Source: Yoonia tamlensis (lineage in GTDB: Bacteria; Pseudomonadota; Alphaproteobacteria; Rhodobacterales; Rhodobacteraceae). Taken from it: a stretch of DNA of 64,000 nt. The notes below the pieces were generated by a model, which did no database searches, was not told the origin of the DNA, and saw nothing but the letters and a program-made list of their open reading frames with translations. A program made the translations under genes and the position numbers. The stretch covers positions 496,001 through 560,000 of the forward strand of contig NZ_FOYP01000002.1 in NCBI RefSeq assembly GCF_900115105.1, in the 5' to 3' direction. Of the stretch, positions 47,432 through 56,066 are shown in pieces. Numbering within the stretch: the stretch's first letter is position 1; each line of letters opens with the position of its first letter.

Positions 47432-47469
47432 GTCGGCGAAACGTCGGACTTGCGTCGGCAAAGCGTCGG
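47432..47469 (+). repeat. Four GTCGG motifs at exact 11-bp spacing
   Basis: TCGG occurs at 47433, 47444, 47455 and 47466, each preceded by G, with units such as TCGGCGAAACG, TCGGACTTGCG and TCGGCAAAGCG. Eleven is not a multiple of three, so this is not a peptide repeat. The spacing equals about one helical turn. Confidence 0.7.
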
Positions 47470-47677
47470 GCAATTCGGCACGATTGGCGGCGTTAACGGT
47501 GCGTGCAAATCTGACTGTTTTTCAGTGCGGGATACGGACGCGTTGACGGCATGTTTTACCATCGCGGATCGTGATGATGCGCAAAGGGCATTGGTCGCAT
47601 TGCAGCCAGCCTTGCGTTTCCCCGATTGTTCCCGCGCTTGCCCCCCGCTAGTGTCACGCTAAGACAGGAGACATCAC

Positions 47678-49006
47678 ATGCAAGACTGGCGATGGATGAC
47701 GGCGGCTGATTTGGGGCGTGCGATCGGGGCGGGGGATATTGACCCTGTGGCCCTGACGGAGGTCTATCTGGATGCCATTGATGCCCATGAATTTCGTGAC
47801 CGGATTTATGCGCGTGTGACGCATGACCGCGCGCGGGCTGAGGCTGCGGCGGCGTCCGCGCGGGCCAAGTCAGGTTTCCGCCGCGGGCCGCTGGATGGTG
47901 TGCCTGTGTCTTGGAAAGACCTGTTTGATACGGCTGGTGTCGCGACCGAAGCGGGCACCGCGTTGATGGAAGGTCGTGTGCCGGACACAGATGCGCTGGT
48001 GCTGCAAAATGCGGGTGCTGCGGGGCTGGTTTGTTTGGGCAAAACCCATATGTCGGAAATTGCGTTTTCGGGGTTGGGATTGAACCCGATCACTGCGACG
48101 CCGCCTTGTGTGAATGATCATGCGGCGGTTGCGGGCGGATCGTCTTCGGGGGCTGCGACATCGGTTGCGTTCGGGTTGGCTGCGGCTGGAATCGGGTCTG
48201 ATACAGGCGGATCGGTGCGTATTCCGTCGGCGTGGAATGATCTGGTGGGGTTGAAAACCACACATGGCCGGCTGTCGCTCGACGGTGTTGTACCGCTGTG
48301 CCTGACCTTTGATACTGTCGGCCCGCTTTGCCGTTCGGTTGAAGATGCGGCGCTGTTATTCGCGGCCTTGGGTGGCGATAAGCCCGTTGATTTGGGCGAT
48401 GAAACCCTAAAGGGCAAACGGCTGATGGTGCTGGATACGATTGCGCCTGACGATGTGCGCGATGCGCCACGCGCCGCATTCCAAAGCGCGGTTGAACGTC
48501 TGCAAAACGCAGGGGCGATTGTGGAACATGTCCGCTTTGCCCCTTTGCACGAAGCCTTTGACGTGGCGGGCTATCTGTACGGCGCGGATAGCTATGGTTG
48601 GTGGCGCGATCTGGTCGAGGCGCACCCCGAAAAGATGTTCCCGCAAATTCTGGAACGTGTGCGCGGCGGAAAGCTGGTAAGCGGCGCGGATTTCGTGGCG
48701 GGGTGGAACCTGCTGCGCGCTATTCGCAAGCAATATGCGGCGGTGGCGGGGCAATGTGATGCGGTGATTTTGCCCACTGCGCCGATCCTGCCCCCGAATG
48801 CAGACCGTCTGCTGGCGGATGATGCATATTACAAGGTCGAAAACCTGCTGGCGCTGCGCAACACCCGTATCGCGAACCTGCTTGATCTGGCGTCAGTGAC
48901 ATTGCCGACGGGGGTGCCGTCTTGCGGGATCATGCTGAACGGGCAAAACGGGGGTGAGGCGGCGTTGCTGCGGCTGGCGGCGGCGGCGGAACGGGCGCTG
49001 AGCTGA
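47678..49006 (+). CDS. Amidase-signature family amidohydrolase
   Basis: This 442-residue protein has the full Ser-cisSer-Lys triad: Lys80 in PVSWKDLF, the GGSSSG loop at 153-158 and Ser179 in GSDTGGSVRIPS. It is most like stand-alone amidases rather than GatA, because no gatB or gatC is adjacent and the C-terminal part is short. AGGAGA precedes the ATG. The gene is flanked by long gaps and no pathway partner is apparent. Confidence 0.9.
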   Translation: MQDWRWMTAADLGRAIGAGDIDPVALTEVYLDAIDAHEFRDRIYARVTHDRARAEAAAASARAKSGFRRGPLDGVPVSWKDLFDTAGVATEAGTALMEGRVPDTDALVLQNAGAAGLVCLGKTHMSEIAFSGLGLNPITATPPCVNDHAAVAGGSSSGAATSVAFGLAAAGIGSDTGGSVRIPSAWNDLVGLKTTHGRLSLDGVVPLCLTFDTVGPLCRSVEDAALLFAALGGDKPVDLGDETLKGKRLMVLDTIAPDDVRDAPRAAFQSAVERLQNAGAIVEHVRFAPLHEAFDVAGYLYGADSYGWWRDLVEAHPEKMFPQILERVRGGKLVSGADFVAGWNLLRAIRKQYAAVAGQCDAVILPTAPILPPNADRLLADDAYYKVENLLALRNTRIANLLDLASVTLPTGVPSCGIMLNGQNGGEAALLRLAAAAERALS

Positions 49007-49071
49007 GCACGACGGATTTTTGCCGTTGCGCCGTTGTAAGGGTTCATACGTTGCTGAACCCGGAGAACAAC

Positions 49072-49275
49072 ATGTTTCGCTTTCCACTAACCGCCTTGGT
49101 GACCGCCGCTGTGCTTTCGATCCCCGTTACTACAAGCGCCCAGCCCATGCCGATGCCCGCGCCAACACATGAACCAAAGGCGGCCACCAACACGCGTGGC
49201 CCCGCAATAAACGTTGTCGTTGCTGTCGCTGCGCTTGGGCTGGTTGCAGGGGTGGTCGCGCACCACCGTCGTTGA
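49072..49275 (+). CDS. Small exported or membrane protein (67 residues)
   Basis: The protein has a signal-like N-terminus (MFRFPLTALVTAAVLSIPVT), a Pro/Met-rich stretch (QPMPMPAPTHEP) and a second hydrophobic segment (INVVVAVAALGLVAGVVA) ending HHRR. This would give either a two-span protein or a cleaved, C-terminally anchored one. GGAG ten bases before the ATG supports the start. I recognise no family. Confidence 0.6.
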   Translation: MFRFPLTALVTAAVLSIPVTTSAQPMPMPAPTHEPKAATNTRGPAINVVVAVAALGLVAGVVAHHRR

Positions 49276-49645
49276 GCGAACTGCGACCAGATCGCTGGCG
49301 CAAATGAGGAACGTCACTAGCCTTTGAAGAAATCCGCCCGTTTTTCTGAGGCCGGCCACGAGTAACGTCACGCATCTTTGACCCATACCGGACATTTAAC
49401 GCGTCCGGCCTTGATGTTTGGTATGCGGGACAGAGTTGCTGTCAGCTTCGCGCTGCGCAACGTCCGCTTTTCCTTGATGGGACTCGTTGAAGGGGGCTCT
49501 TCAAATCAAGCAATCATGCCTGAAAAGACAAATGGCCATGGAAAAAATTGTTGACAGGTAAATGACATCGGTGTCATGACATCGGTGTCATTTACGTGTT
49601 GAGCGATTCTAGATCCATCAACACAGCGGTTTGGGAGGACTTGAC
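49276..49645. other. 370-bp gap: probable remnants, then the sugar-operon promoter
   Basis: The first 250 bases hold no gene; short coding-like fragments (for example the peptide FALRNVRFSL) hint at a degraded gene or element. The last 100 bases hold the promoter and tandem operator of the LacI-led operon. Confidence 0.5.
49551..49590 (+). promoter_or_regulatory. Promoter and tandem operator of the sugar operon
   Basis: A consensus -35 TTGACA (49551-49556) is followed by two directly adjacent copies of TGACATCGGTGTCA (49563-49576 and 49577-49590). Each copy is a dyad with TGACA/TGTCA arms. The copies cover the spacer and the position expected for the -10, so a bound repressor would block RNA polymerase. 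The downstream gene encodes a LacI-type repressor, so autoregulation is likely. Confidence 0.75.
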
Positions 49646-50737
49646 TTGGCGACAATTTACGATGTTGCACGTGTTGCTGGCGTATCGCCCAAGACCGTAA
49701 GCCGCGTTCTAAACGGGGATGCTCCGGTTAAGAAACACACCAAAGACGCGGTCAACAAAGCCATCGCAGAGTTGGGTTATGTGCCATCGACTGCGGCACG
49801 GGCGATGCGGTCCAACAAATCTGGTCTGGTCGGGCTTATCACAGGGGCGATCTCGCTTTCGTCAAACCGCTCCGATAATTCTGGTCTGCCCGATCTACAT
49901 ATCGTTCAGGGCATCCAGCGGGCGATGGAGGCCAGCGGGAAGACGCTTCTAATTGCAGATACCGGCGGCCAGATGGACCGCGTACCGCAATTGATCCGCA
50001 CATTTGAAGAACACCGCGTCGAAGGTTTGCTCTATGTTGCTGATCACCACAGTCAGGTGTCTTTGCCACAAGTGTCCAATTCGACCAAAATGGTTTTGGC
50101 CAATTGTTTTGATGACAGGGGCACTCCCTCGGTATTGCCTAACGATTATCAGGGGCAGTTCAATCTGGTGAAGAGCCTGATCGCGAAGGGGCACCAGCGG
50201 ATTGCGTATCTTTCACTCAGCACTCATTTGCCAGCAACAGCACTTCGCGTTGACGGGTATAAAGATGCTCTGGCTGAGGCAGATATCGGTTTCGATCCCG
50301 CGCTTCTTGTGCCTGCTGAAGTTGATGTCGGGGACGGCGATGCTGGTGTTCAGTTGTTGTGGGATGCGATTGATCGCGTCTTGTCCTTGCCCCTGCCACC
50401 GACCGTCATTTGTTTTGGTAATGACCGGATGGCTATGCGGGCCTACGGCATCCTGCGCAGCAGGGGCATCGCATTGCCTGATGAGCTGTCAGTTGCTGGG
50501 TACGACGGCCACCGCATGATCACTGACACACTTTATCCGACATTGACCTCAGCAGAGTTGCCTTATGCCGCGATTGGTATTCGCGCCACGCAACTTTTGC
50601 TTGGCATGATCAATGGCAACGCAGACGCGCCCACTCAGCCAATATTGGTTGGTGGCCCCGTAAACCCCGGCAATTCCGTGAAGGATTTGCCAACGCCCGT
50701 CACAAAACTATCGTCAATAGGGAGGACGACACTATGA
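49646..50737 (+). CDS. LacI-family transcriptional repressor
   Basis: This 363-residue repressor begins at TTG (ATIYDVARVAGVSPKTVSRV) with GGGAGGAC six bases upstream. The HTH and hinge (YVPSTAARAMRSNKSGLVGL) are complete, followed by a periplasmic-binding-protein-like effector domain (VEGLLYVADHH, VICFGNDRMAMRAYGILRSRGIALPDELSVAGYD, spread over its second half). The last bases overlap the binding-protein ATG (ATGA). It most likely senses the sugar imported by the operon. Confidence 0.92.
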   Translation: MATIYDVARVAGVSPKTVSRVLNGDAPVKKHTKDAVNKAIAELGYVPSTAARAMRSNKSGLVGLITGAISLSSNRSDNSGLPDLHIVQGIQRAMEASGKTLLIADTGGQMDRVPQLIRTFEEHRVEGLLYVADHHSQVSLPQVSNSTKMVLANCFDDRGTPSVLPNDYQGQFNLVKSLIAKGHQRIAYLSLSTHLPATALRVDGYKDALAEADIGFDPALLVPAEVDVGDGDAGVQLLWDAIDRVLSLPLPPTVICFGNDRMAMRAYGILRSRGIALPDELSVAGYDGHRMITDTLYPTLTSAELPYAAIGIRATQLLLGMINGNADAPTQPILVGGPVNPGNSVKDLPTPVTKLSSIGRTTL

Positions 50738-51993
50738 AACTCGGAAAGACTCTGGGTGCAGCGTTTGTTGCATCTGTGAGCTGGGCCTGCATGGCCGCAG
50801 CACAAACTGAACTGACCATGTGGTACCACGGCGCAGGTAACGAAGCGGAATCCGCAGCGTTGCAGTTGATCATCGATGATTTCAACGCAAGCCAGTCTGA
50901 TTACACAGTCATGGTCGAAAGCTTCCCACAGGAATCCTACAACGATTCCGTTGTGGCAGCGGCCCTTGCTGGCAACTTGCCGGATATTCTGGACGTTGAT
51001 GGTCCGGTCATGCCGAACTGGGCATGGGCTGGTTACCTTCAGCCACTGAATATCGACGAAGCTGTCATCGAAAACTTTCTTGATGGTCCACAGGGCTATT
51101 GGGATGGTCAGCTCTATTCCATCGGTTTCTGGGACGCAGCGGTTGCGATGGTTTCACGCCAATCCACACTCGACGCGCTCGGCCTTCGCACACCTGACGT
51201 AGACAACCCATGGACAGGCGAAGAATTTGCAGCAGCCCTTGAAGCCGCAAAAGCATCTGGCAATTTTGAATACGCTCTCGACCTTGGCATGCCTTGGACT
51301 GGCGAATGGTATCCATATGCCTTCAGCCCGTTCTTGCAGTCATTCGGCGGCGACATCGTTGATCGCTCAACATATGCAACTGCCGAAGGCGCATTGAACG
51401 GCCCGGAAGCACTGGCATTCGGCAACTGGTGGCAGTCTTTGTTCGTGGACGGCTATGCACCGGGTACATCACAAGACCCTGCTGACCGTGACACGGGTTT
51501 CATCGACGGCAAATACGCCTTCTCATGGAATGGCAACTGGGCTGCTTTGGGTGCACTTGAAGCACACGACGACGTTGTGTTCCTGCCAGCACCAGACTTC
51601 GGTGCCGGTTCCAAAATCGGTGCTGCATCTTGGCAGTTCGGTGTGTCTGCAACGTCCGAGAACGCTGACGGCGCATCTGCATTCATCGAGTTTGCCTTGC
51701 AGGACAAGTACCTTGCTAACTTCTCGAACGTCACAGGTCTGATCCCGGCAACATCTACTGCGGCTGCGATGACAGACAACTACGCGAGTGGCGGTGCTTT
51801 GGAAGTGTTCTTTGGTCTGTCCGAAGGTCAGGCCATGGTGCGCCCAGTAACACCTGGCTACGTCGTGTCCGCAAAAGTGTTTGAGAAAGCACTGGCAGAC
51901 ATCGCCAACGGCGCAGACGTGGCTGACACGCTGGACGCAGCTGTCGACGAAATCAACGCCGACATCGAGCGCAACGGCGGCTACGGCCACTAA
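50734..51993 (+). CDS. ABC sugar transporter substrate-binding protein
   Basis: This periplasmic 419-residue solute-binding protein of the MalE/UgpB (cluster B) family has a signal peptide MKLGKTLGAAFVASVSWACM ending AAAQ. ELTMWYHGAGNEAESAALQ follows, typical of family 1 sugar binders. No lipobox is evident: the Cys in the signal is inside the hydrophobic stretch. Codon choice is the highly expressed type (GCA, ACA, CCA), unlike the permeases that follow. GGGAGGA precedes the ATG. Confidence 0.93.
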   Translation: MKLGKTLGAAFVASVSWACMAAAQTELTMWYHGAGNEAESAALQLIIDDFNASQSDYTVMVESFPQESYNDSVVAAALAGNLPDILDVDGPVMPNWAWAGYLQPLNIDEAVIENFLDGPQGYWDGQLYSIGFWDAAVAMVSRQSTLDALGLRTPDVDNPWTGEEFAAALEAAKASGNFEYALDLGMPWTGEWYPYAFSPFLQSFGGDIVDRSTYATAEGALNGPEALAFGNWWQSLFVDGYAPGTSQDPADRDTGFIDGKYAFSWNGNWAALGALEAHDDVVFLPAPDFGAGSKIGAASWQFGVSATSENADGASAFIEFALQDKYLANFSNVTGLIPATSTAAAMTDNYASGGALEVFFGLSEGQAMVRPVTPGYVVSAKVFEKALADIANGADVADTLDAAVDEINADIERNGGYGH

Positions 51994-52002
51994 CGTGACT
52001 GC

Positions 52003-52029
52003 GCAGGGCGGCTATTCTGGCCGTCCTGC
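52003..52029 (+). promoter_or_regulatory. Intercistronic stem-loop after the binding-protein gene
   Basis: GCAGGGCGGC (52003-52012) pairs fully with GCCGTCCTGC (52020-52029), one G-U pair, around a 7-base loop. It lies 10 bases after the binding-protein stop, in the only sizeable gap of the operon. Such hairpins protect the binding-protein mRNA or partly terminate transcription, giving excess binding protein over permeases. Confidence 0.6.
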
Positions 52030-52055
52030 ATTTCCCAACAGGAAAGCAATGAAAA

Positions 52056-53126
52056 ATGGCATCGAAACTGACAACATCTAACCGCGCTGGCTGGGGCTTT
52101 GCCTTGCCGGGCTTCGGGTTGATCATGTTGTTCATCGTGATCCCGTTTTTCTTTGCTTTCTATCTGTCGCTGACCAATCAGCGGCTGATCTCGCCCAACC
52201 CGACGGAATTTGTGGGGCTGAGCAACTATGACCGCCTGCTGAGCATTTCGGTGCTGTCAATCGAACCGGAAACCGATGATGCAGGGCAGGTCGTGCGTGA
52301 TGATGCAGGCGAGGCGCAGTATCCACGTGTCCGCACATTCACCCGCAACAATCCCGATTATCCGCAATATGCAGGCATGCGCGAATGGTTCCGCTGGCAT
52401 TGGGGCGAGACAGCGAAGGTTGTCGTGGCTACCGATGTGGTCTTCTGGAAATCCCTGCGCAACACATTGATGTTTGTGCTGGTTGTGGCACCGGTACAGG
52501 GGGGGCTGGCCTTGGGTCTGGCTTTGCTCATCAATCAACGATTACGCGGCATCAACTTTTACCGTGCAATCTATTTTATGCCTGTTGTCGTTTCCATCGT
52601 GGTCGTCTCGTTGTTGTTTCGCTTTATCTATGATGGCAATGACGGCCTGCTCAACAATATCCTTGGCTTCCTGAGCTTTGGCTTTTTCGAAGGCCGAGAT
52701 TGGCTTGGTTCTGAAAACACTGCACTTGGTGCGATCATGGGCATGTCAATCTGGCAGGCTGTCGGGTTCCATATGGTGATCTGGTTATCGGGGCTGCAAA
52801 CGATTAGCCCCACGTTGTACGAGGCATCCTCAATAGAAGGGGCCAGTAAATGGCAAACATTCCGCTATGTGACATGGCCCGGATTGCGCAACACAGCCGT
52901 ATTGGTGCTGATCGTCATTACCATGCAAGCTTTCGCACTGTTCGCACAGATTGATGTCATGACCCGTGGTGGCCCGTTAGACAGCACAACGACCATTGTG
53001 TTTCAGGCGGTTGAGCGGGGCTATGGCAAACAAGATATTTCGGGTGGTTCTGCGATTTCGGTCATCCTGTTCGTCCTGGTCCTGACCATCAGCCTGATCC
53101 AACGATTTTTGACGAGGGAACGATAG
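52056..53126 (+). CDS. ABC sugar transporter permease (MalF/UgpA type)
   Basis: This 356-residue inner-membrane protein has about six transmembrane helices. The EAA loop is TLYEASSIEGASKWQTFRYVTWPGL, which contacts the ATPase. A long periplasmic segment between helices 1 and 2 (EPETDDAGQVVRDDAGEAQ through the WHWGE region) is an insertion seen in MalF-like proteins. The second ATG is preferred; its Shine-Dalgarno AGGAAAG is rather distant. The next permease starts one base after the stop. Confidence 0.92.
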   Translation: MASKLTTSNRAGWGFALPGFGLIMLFIVIPFFFAFYLSLTNQRLISPNPTEFVGLSNYDRLLSISVLSIEPETDDAGQVVRDDAGEAQYPRVRTFTRNNPDYPQYAGMREWFRWHWGETAKVVVATDVVFWKSLRNTLMFVLVVAPVQGGLALGLALLINQRLRGINFYRAIYFMPVVVSIVVVSLLFRFIYDGNDGLLNNILGFLSFGFFEGRDWLGSENTALGAIMGMSIWQAVGFHMVIWLSGLQTISPTLYEASSIEGASKWQTFRYVTWPGLRNTAVLVLIVITMQAFALFAQIDVMTRGGPLDSTTTIVFQAVERGYGKQDISGGSAISVILFVLVLTISLIQRFLTRER

Positions 53127-53127
53127 T

Positions 53128-54006
53128 ATGGCCTCCATCAATGCAGACAATCGCGGGCTGCGTCTGGCTGTCCGTTATTTGGTCCTCACACTCATCGCGA
53201 TCATCTTCATTTTCCCGCTGGTGTTCATGGTCATGTCGAGCCTAAAGCCCGACCTGCAATTGCTGCGGGACACGTCCAGCATTCGTGCGTTTCTGCCTGT
53301 GGGCGATATCAGCTTTGATAATTACGCCAGCGCATTCGACCGTGTTCCTGTGGCCAAATTTATGTTCAATTCATTGGTTGTGACCGGCACAACTGTCATC
53401 ATGTCGTTGTTGCTGTGTTCACTCGCTGCGTTTTCGTTTGTGTTTCTGAATTGGTCCGGTCGCAACGTCGCGCTTAGCATCATTATTGCGACCTTGATTA
53501 TCCCGTTCGAAACCATCGCCATTCCGCTGCTTTTGTTCGTGTCCAAACTGCCATGGATCGGGATGGAAGGTTTGACGTTCGGCTGGCTTGACACCTATCG
53601 CGTTCAAATCATTCCACTTATTGCGGACGGCCTGACGATATTCCTTTTCGTGCAGTATTTCCGCGATCTTCCTCGGGAATTGATCGAGGCAAGCCGTGTC
53701 GAAGGTGCAAGTTGGTGGCAAATTTACACACGTGTTGTGATGCCTTTGGCAGGTCCGGTGCTGGCGACCGCCGCGATCCTCAAGTTCCTCGCGATGTATA
53801 ACCAATACCTCTGGCCGTTGATGGTTGTTCAACAGGAAACCTACCGGCCTGTTATGGTCGGGTTGCAGTATTTCTTCCAACTGAACACCGCTTGGGGTGA
53901 AATCATGGCCTATCTGACGATCATCACCGTTCCAGTTCTGGCCTTCTATCTTGTTCTGCAACGCGCGTTCATCGCGTCGATTGCCTCTACCGGCGTGAAA
54001 GGCTGA
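53128..54006 (+). CDS. ABC sugar transporter permease (MalG/UgpE type)
   Basis: This 292-residue second permease has about six membrane helices (LTLIAIIFIFPLVFMVMSSL, VALSIIIATLIIPFETIAIPL and others). The EAA motif is LIEASRVEGASWWQIYTRVVMPLAGP. It has the usual length for the family. GAGGGAAC precedes the ATG. The glycosidase gene follows after three bases. Confidence 0.93.
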   Translation: MASINADNRGLRLAVRYLVLTLIAIIFIFPLVFMVMSSLKPDLQLLRDTSSIRAFLPVGDISFDNYASAFDRVPVAKFMFNSLVVTGTTVIMSLLLCSLAAFSFVFLNWSGRNVALSIIIATLIIPFETIAIPLLLFVSKLPWIGMEGLTFGWLDTYRVQIIPLIADGLTIFLFVQYFRDLPRELIEASRVEGASWWQIYTRVVMPLAGPVLATAAILKFLAMYNQYLWPLMVVQQETYRPVMVGLQYFFQLNTAWGEIMAYLTIITVPVLAFYLVLQRAFIASIASTGVKG

Positions 54007-54009
54007 TCT

Positions 54010-54996
54010 ATGGTTCTTGCTCTCAAAGATCATTTTGTTTGGGATAGTTGGTATGTCCATGATGGTGAGAAATACCATGGGTATTTCCTGAAAGCCCCGC
54101 GTTCGATTGGGGATCCAGATTTGCGCCATTTCAACGTGTCTTACGGTCATGCGACCAGTACGGACCTTGTGAACTGGGATCACCTTGGCGAGTGTTTCCG
54201 CCCGTCTGTCGACGGTTGGGATAACTACACCACATGGACCGGTTCGGTGGTGCGCGGCGATGATGACCTGTGGCACCTTTATTACACAGGCACCCGTAAG
54301 AACGATCCGCAGTTGGCGCAGCAAATAGGCCACGCCACTTCGACTGATTTGCACAATTGGGAGCGGGTTGGCGACGGGCTGATCCTTGATCTGGTGGGAC
54401 CGAATGCGCACCACTACGAGACGGATGTATCGAATGCCGAATGGCATGACCGTGCCATGCGTGACCCCTGGGTGATGCGTGATCCGGACGGGGAGGGGTG
54501 GTTGATGTACTTTACCGCTCGTGTGCCCGGCGTGGCAGAGGCAAATGATGCAGGCTGCATTGGCTTTGCCACGTCATTGGACGGCTACGAATGGACGCTT
54601 GAGCCTCCGGTCTATGCTGGTGGGTTCGGGCAACTAGAAGTCCCACAGGTCTTTGAGAAAAACGGCACGTGGTATTGCTTGTTTTGCACCGCGAACAACC
54701 ATTATTCAAAAGAGCAGACCACGCTGCGCCCCGTAGTAACGGGCAGTCACTACCTGATTGGTGACAGCCCTCGTGGCCCATGGCGCATTGCACCTGGGTT
54801 CTTGGACGGAACTCAGCCGTGTACCCGATACGCCGCCCGTATCGTGGATACCGAAGACAGCATGGTCATCCTTGGCTTCGCGGATCGCCCAAACAATGCG
54901 ACAGAGTTTGTCGGCCACATCATGGATCCCGATCCCGTCGAAATTACCGCGGAGGGGCTTTTGTCCATCCCGCCCAAATTGAAGGCAGCAGAATAA
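54010..54996 (+). CDS. Clan GH-J-like glycosidase (GH32/68-type beta-fructosidase)
   Basis: This 328-residue five-bladed propeller glycosidase has no signal peptide and is probably cytoplasmic. The three clan acidic sites can be placed: Asp12 in WDSW (nucleophile), Arg-Asp-Pro 151-153 with Asp152 (transition-state stabiliser), and Glu210 in LEVPQVF (acid/base). GH32 enzymes carry a C-terminal beta-sandwich; this protein is too short for one. Together with the ABC genes this suggests uptake then hydrolysis of sucrose or another fructoside, which is inference. The TAA overlaps the ATPase ATG by one base. Confidence 0.78.
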   Translation: MVLALKDHFVWDSWYVHDGEKYHGYFLKAPRSIGDPDLRHFNVSYGHATSTDLVNWDHLGECFRPSVDGWDNYTTWTGSVVRGDDDLWHLYYTGTRKNDPQLAQQIGHATSTDLHNWERVGDGLILDLVGPNAHHYETDVSNAEWHDRAMRDPWVMRDPDGEGWLMYFTARVPGVAEANDAGCIGFATSLDGYEWTLEPPVYAGGFGQLEVPQVFEKNGTWYCLFCTANNHYSKEQTTLRPVVTGSHYLIGDSPRGPWRIAPGFLDGTQPCTRYAARIVDTEDSMVILGFADRPNNATEFVGHIMDPDPVEITAEGLLSIPPKLKAAE

Positions 54997-56066
54997 TGGC
55001 AACAGTCAAACTCCGCGATATTCGCAAAAGCTACGGCAAGACCGAAGTGATCAAAGGAGTCGATATCGACATCGACGATGGCGAATTTGTGGTCTTTGTC
55101 GGCCCCTCTGGCTGCGGCAAGTCCACGCTGTTGCGGATGATTGCGGGGCTGGAGGACATTAGCGACGGGACGCTGGAAATCGACGGACAGCGTGTGAACG
55201 ATCTGGAACCCTCCAAACGCGGCATTGCGATGGTGTTTCAATCCTATGCGATCTTCCCACACATGACCGTGCGGGAAAACGTTGCCTTTGGTCTGACGAT
55301 CAACAAGATGAAGAAGGCCGAAAAAGACGCCAAGGTTGATGATGCGGCCCGTATTTTGCAGATGGAACACTTGATGGATCGGCGACCGTCCGAACTGTCA
55401 GGCGGCCAACGCCAGCGTGTCGCTATTGGCCGTGCCATTGTGCGTGATCCCAAGGTGTTTTTGTTTGATGAACCCCTCTCGAACCTAGACGCGGCCTTGC
55501 GCATGGATATGCGGATGGAGATCGGTAAATTGCACCAAGACCTCGGTGCATCAATGATTTACGTGACCCACGATCAGGTCGAAGCCATGACATTGGCGGA
55601 CAAGATTGTTGTGCTGAAGGACGGGTTGGTCATGCAAGCCGGCGCCCCGATGGAATTGTATCACGAACCTGCCAACCTGTTTGTCGCAGGGTTTTTAGGT
55701 GCGCCGTCGATGAATTTCTTGCAGGTGATCGTTGAAGATACAGGTGAAGACTGGGTTCAGGTATCAAGCAAGGCGTTGGTATCCGTTAAGGTCCCCAGCA
55801 AAGGCCGGACTTTCACCAAAGGACATAACGCCACCCTTGGGGTTCGTCCGCAGTACCTTATTGCTGCTTCAGATGGGCAGGGCATGCTTAACGGAAAAGT
55901 AATTCTGACCGAACGATTGGGAAGTGAAACCGTCGTAAATTTGGCTGCTGGCGACGGCAGTAAGCTCATTGCTGCCATTGCCGAGGATGCCGTTCTGGTG
56001 CCGGGGACTGAAATGGCATGGACATTCGATCCAGCACTGGCGCATGCATTTCCTGAAGAAGTCTGA
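54996..56066 (+). CDS. ABC transporter ATP-binding protein (MsmK/UgpC type)
   Basis: This 356-residue ATPase has Walker A GPSGCGKST (36-44), the signature LSGGQ (134-138), VFLFDEPLSNLDA as Walker B and D-loop, and the H-loop ENVTHDQ-type VTHDQVEAM. The C-terminal third is a TOBE/OB domain (NATLGVRPQYL), as in sugar importers of the CUT1 family. An open frame to 54780 is antisense-like to the glycosidase; the ATG at 54996 is right. It completes a full CUT1 transporter. Confidence 0.94.
   Translation: MATVKLRDIRKSYGKTEVIKGVDIDIDDGEFVVFVGPSGCGKSTLLRMIAGLEDISDGTLEIDGQRVNDLEPSKRGIAMVFQSYAIFPHMTVRENVAFGLTINKMKKAEKDAKVDDAARILQMEHLMDRRPSELSGGQRQRVAIGRAIVRDPKVFLFDEPLSNLDAALRMDMRMEIGKLHQDLGASMIYVTHDQVEAMTLADKIVVLKDGLVMQAGAPMELYHEPANLFVAGFLGAPSMNFLQVIVEDTGEDWVQVSSKALVSVKVPSKGRTFTKGHNATLGVRPQYLIAASDGQGMLNGKVILTERLGSETVVNLAAGDGSKLIAAIAEDAVLVPGTEMAWTFDPALAHAFPEEV

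Larger units (their letters stand above)
47312..47677. other. 366-bp gap with a palindrome and 11-bp phased repeats
   Basis: This is the shared upstream region of divergent ubiH and the amidase gene. It contains the palindrome at 47361-47379 and four helically phased GTCGG motifs (47432-47469). An open plus-strand frame across it shows no domain, no good start and an odd composition, so it is taken as non-coding. Confidence 0.55.

Noticed and set aside
47351..47662. 103-codon plus-strand frame before the amidase
   Set aside because: No domain, no ribosome-binding site, and it covers the phased repeats and palindrome; judged non-coding.
52049..52081. Ten-codon ATG frame just before the permease
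   Set aside because: Better ribosome spacing than the permease start, but too short and with no sign of being a leader peptide.
53419..54447. 342-codon minus-strand frame opposite the permease and glycosidase genes
   Set aside because: Spans two clear plus-strand genes and shows no domain; a codon-bias artefact.
54780..54995. Upstream extension of the ABC ATPase frame
   Set aside because: Lies within the glycosidase coding region in another frame; the ABC family starts at MATVKLRDIRKSYG (54996).
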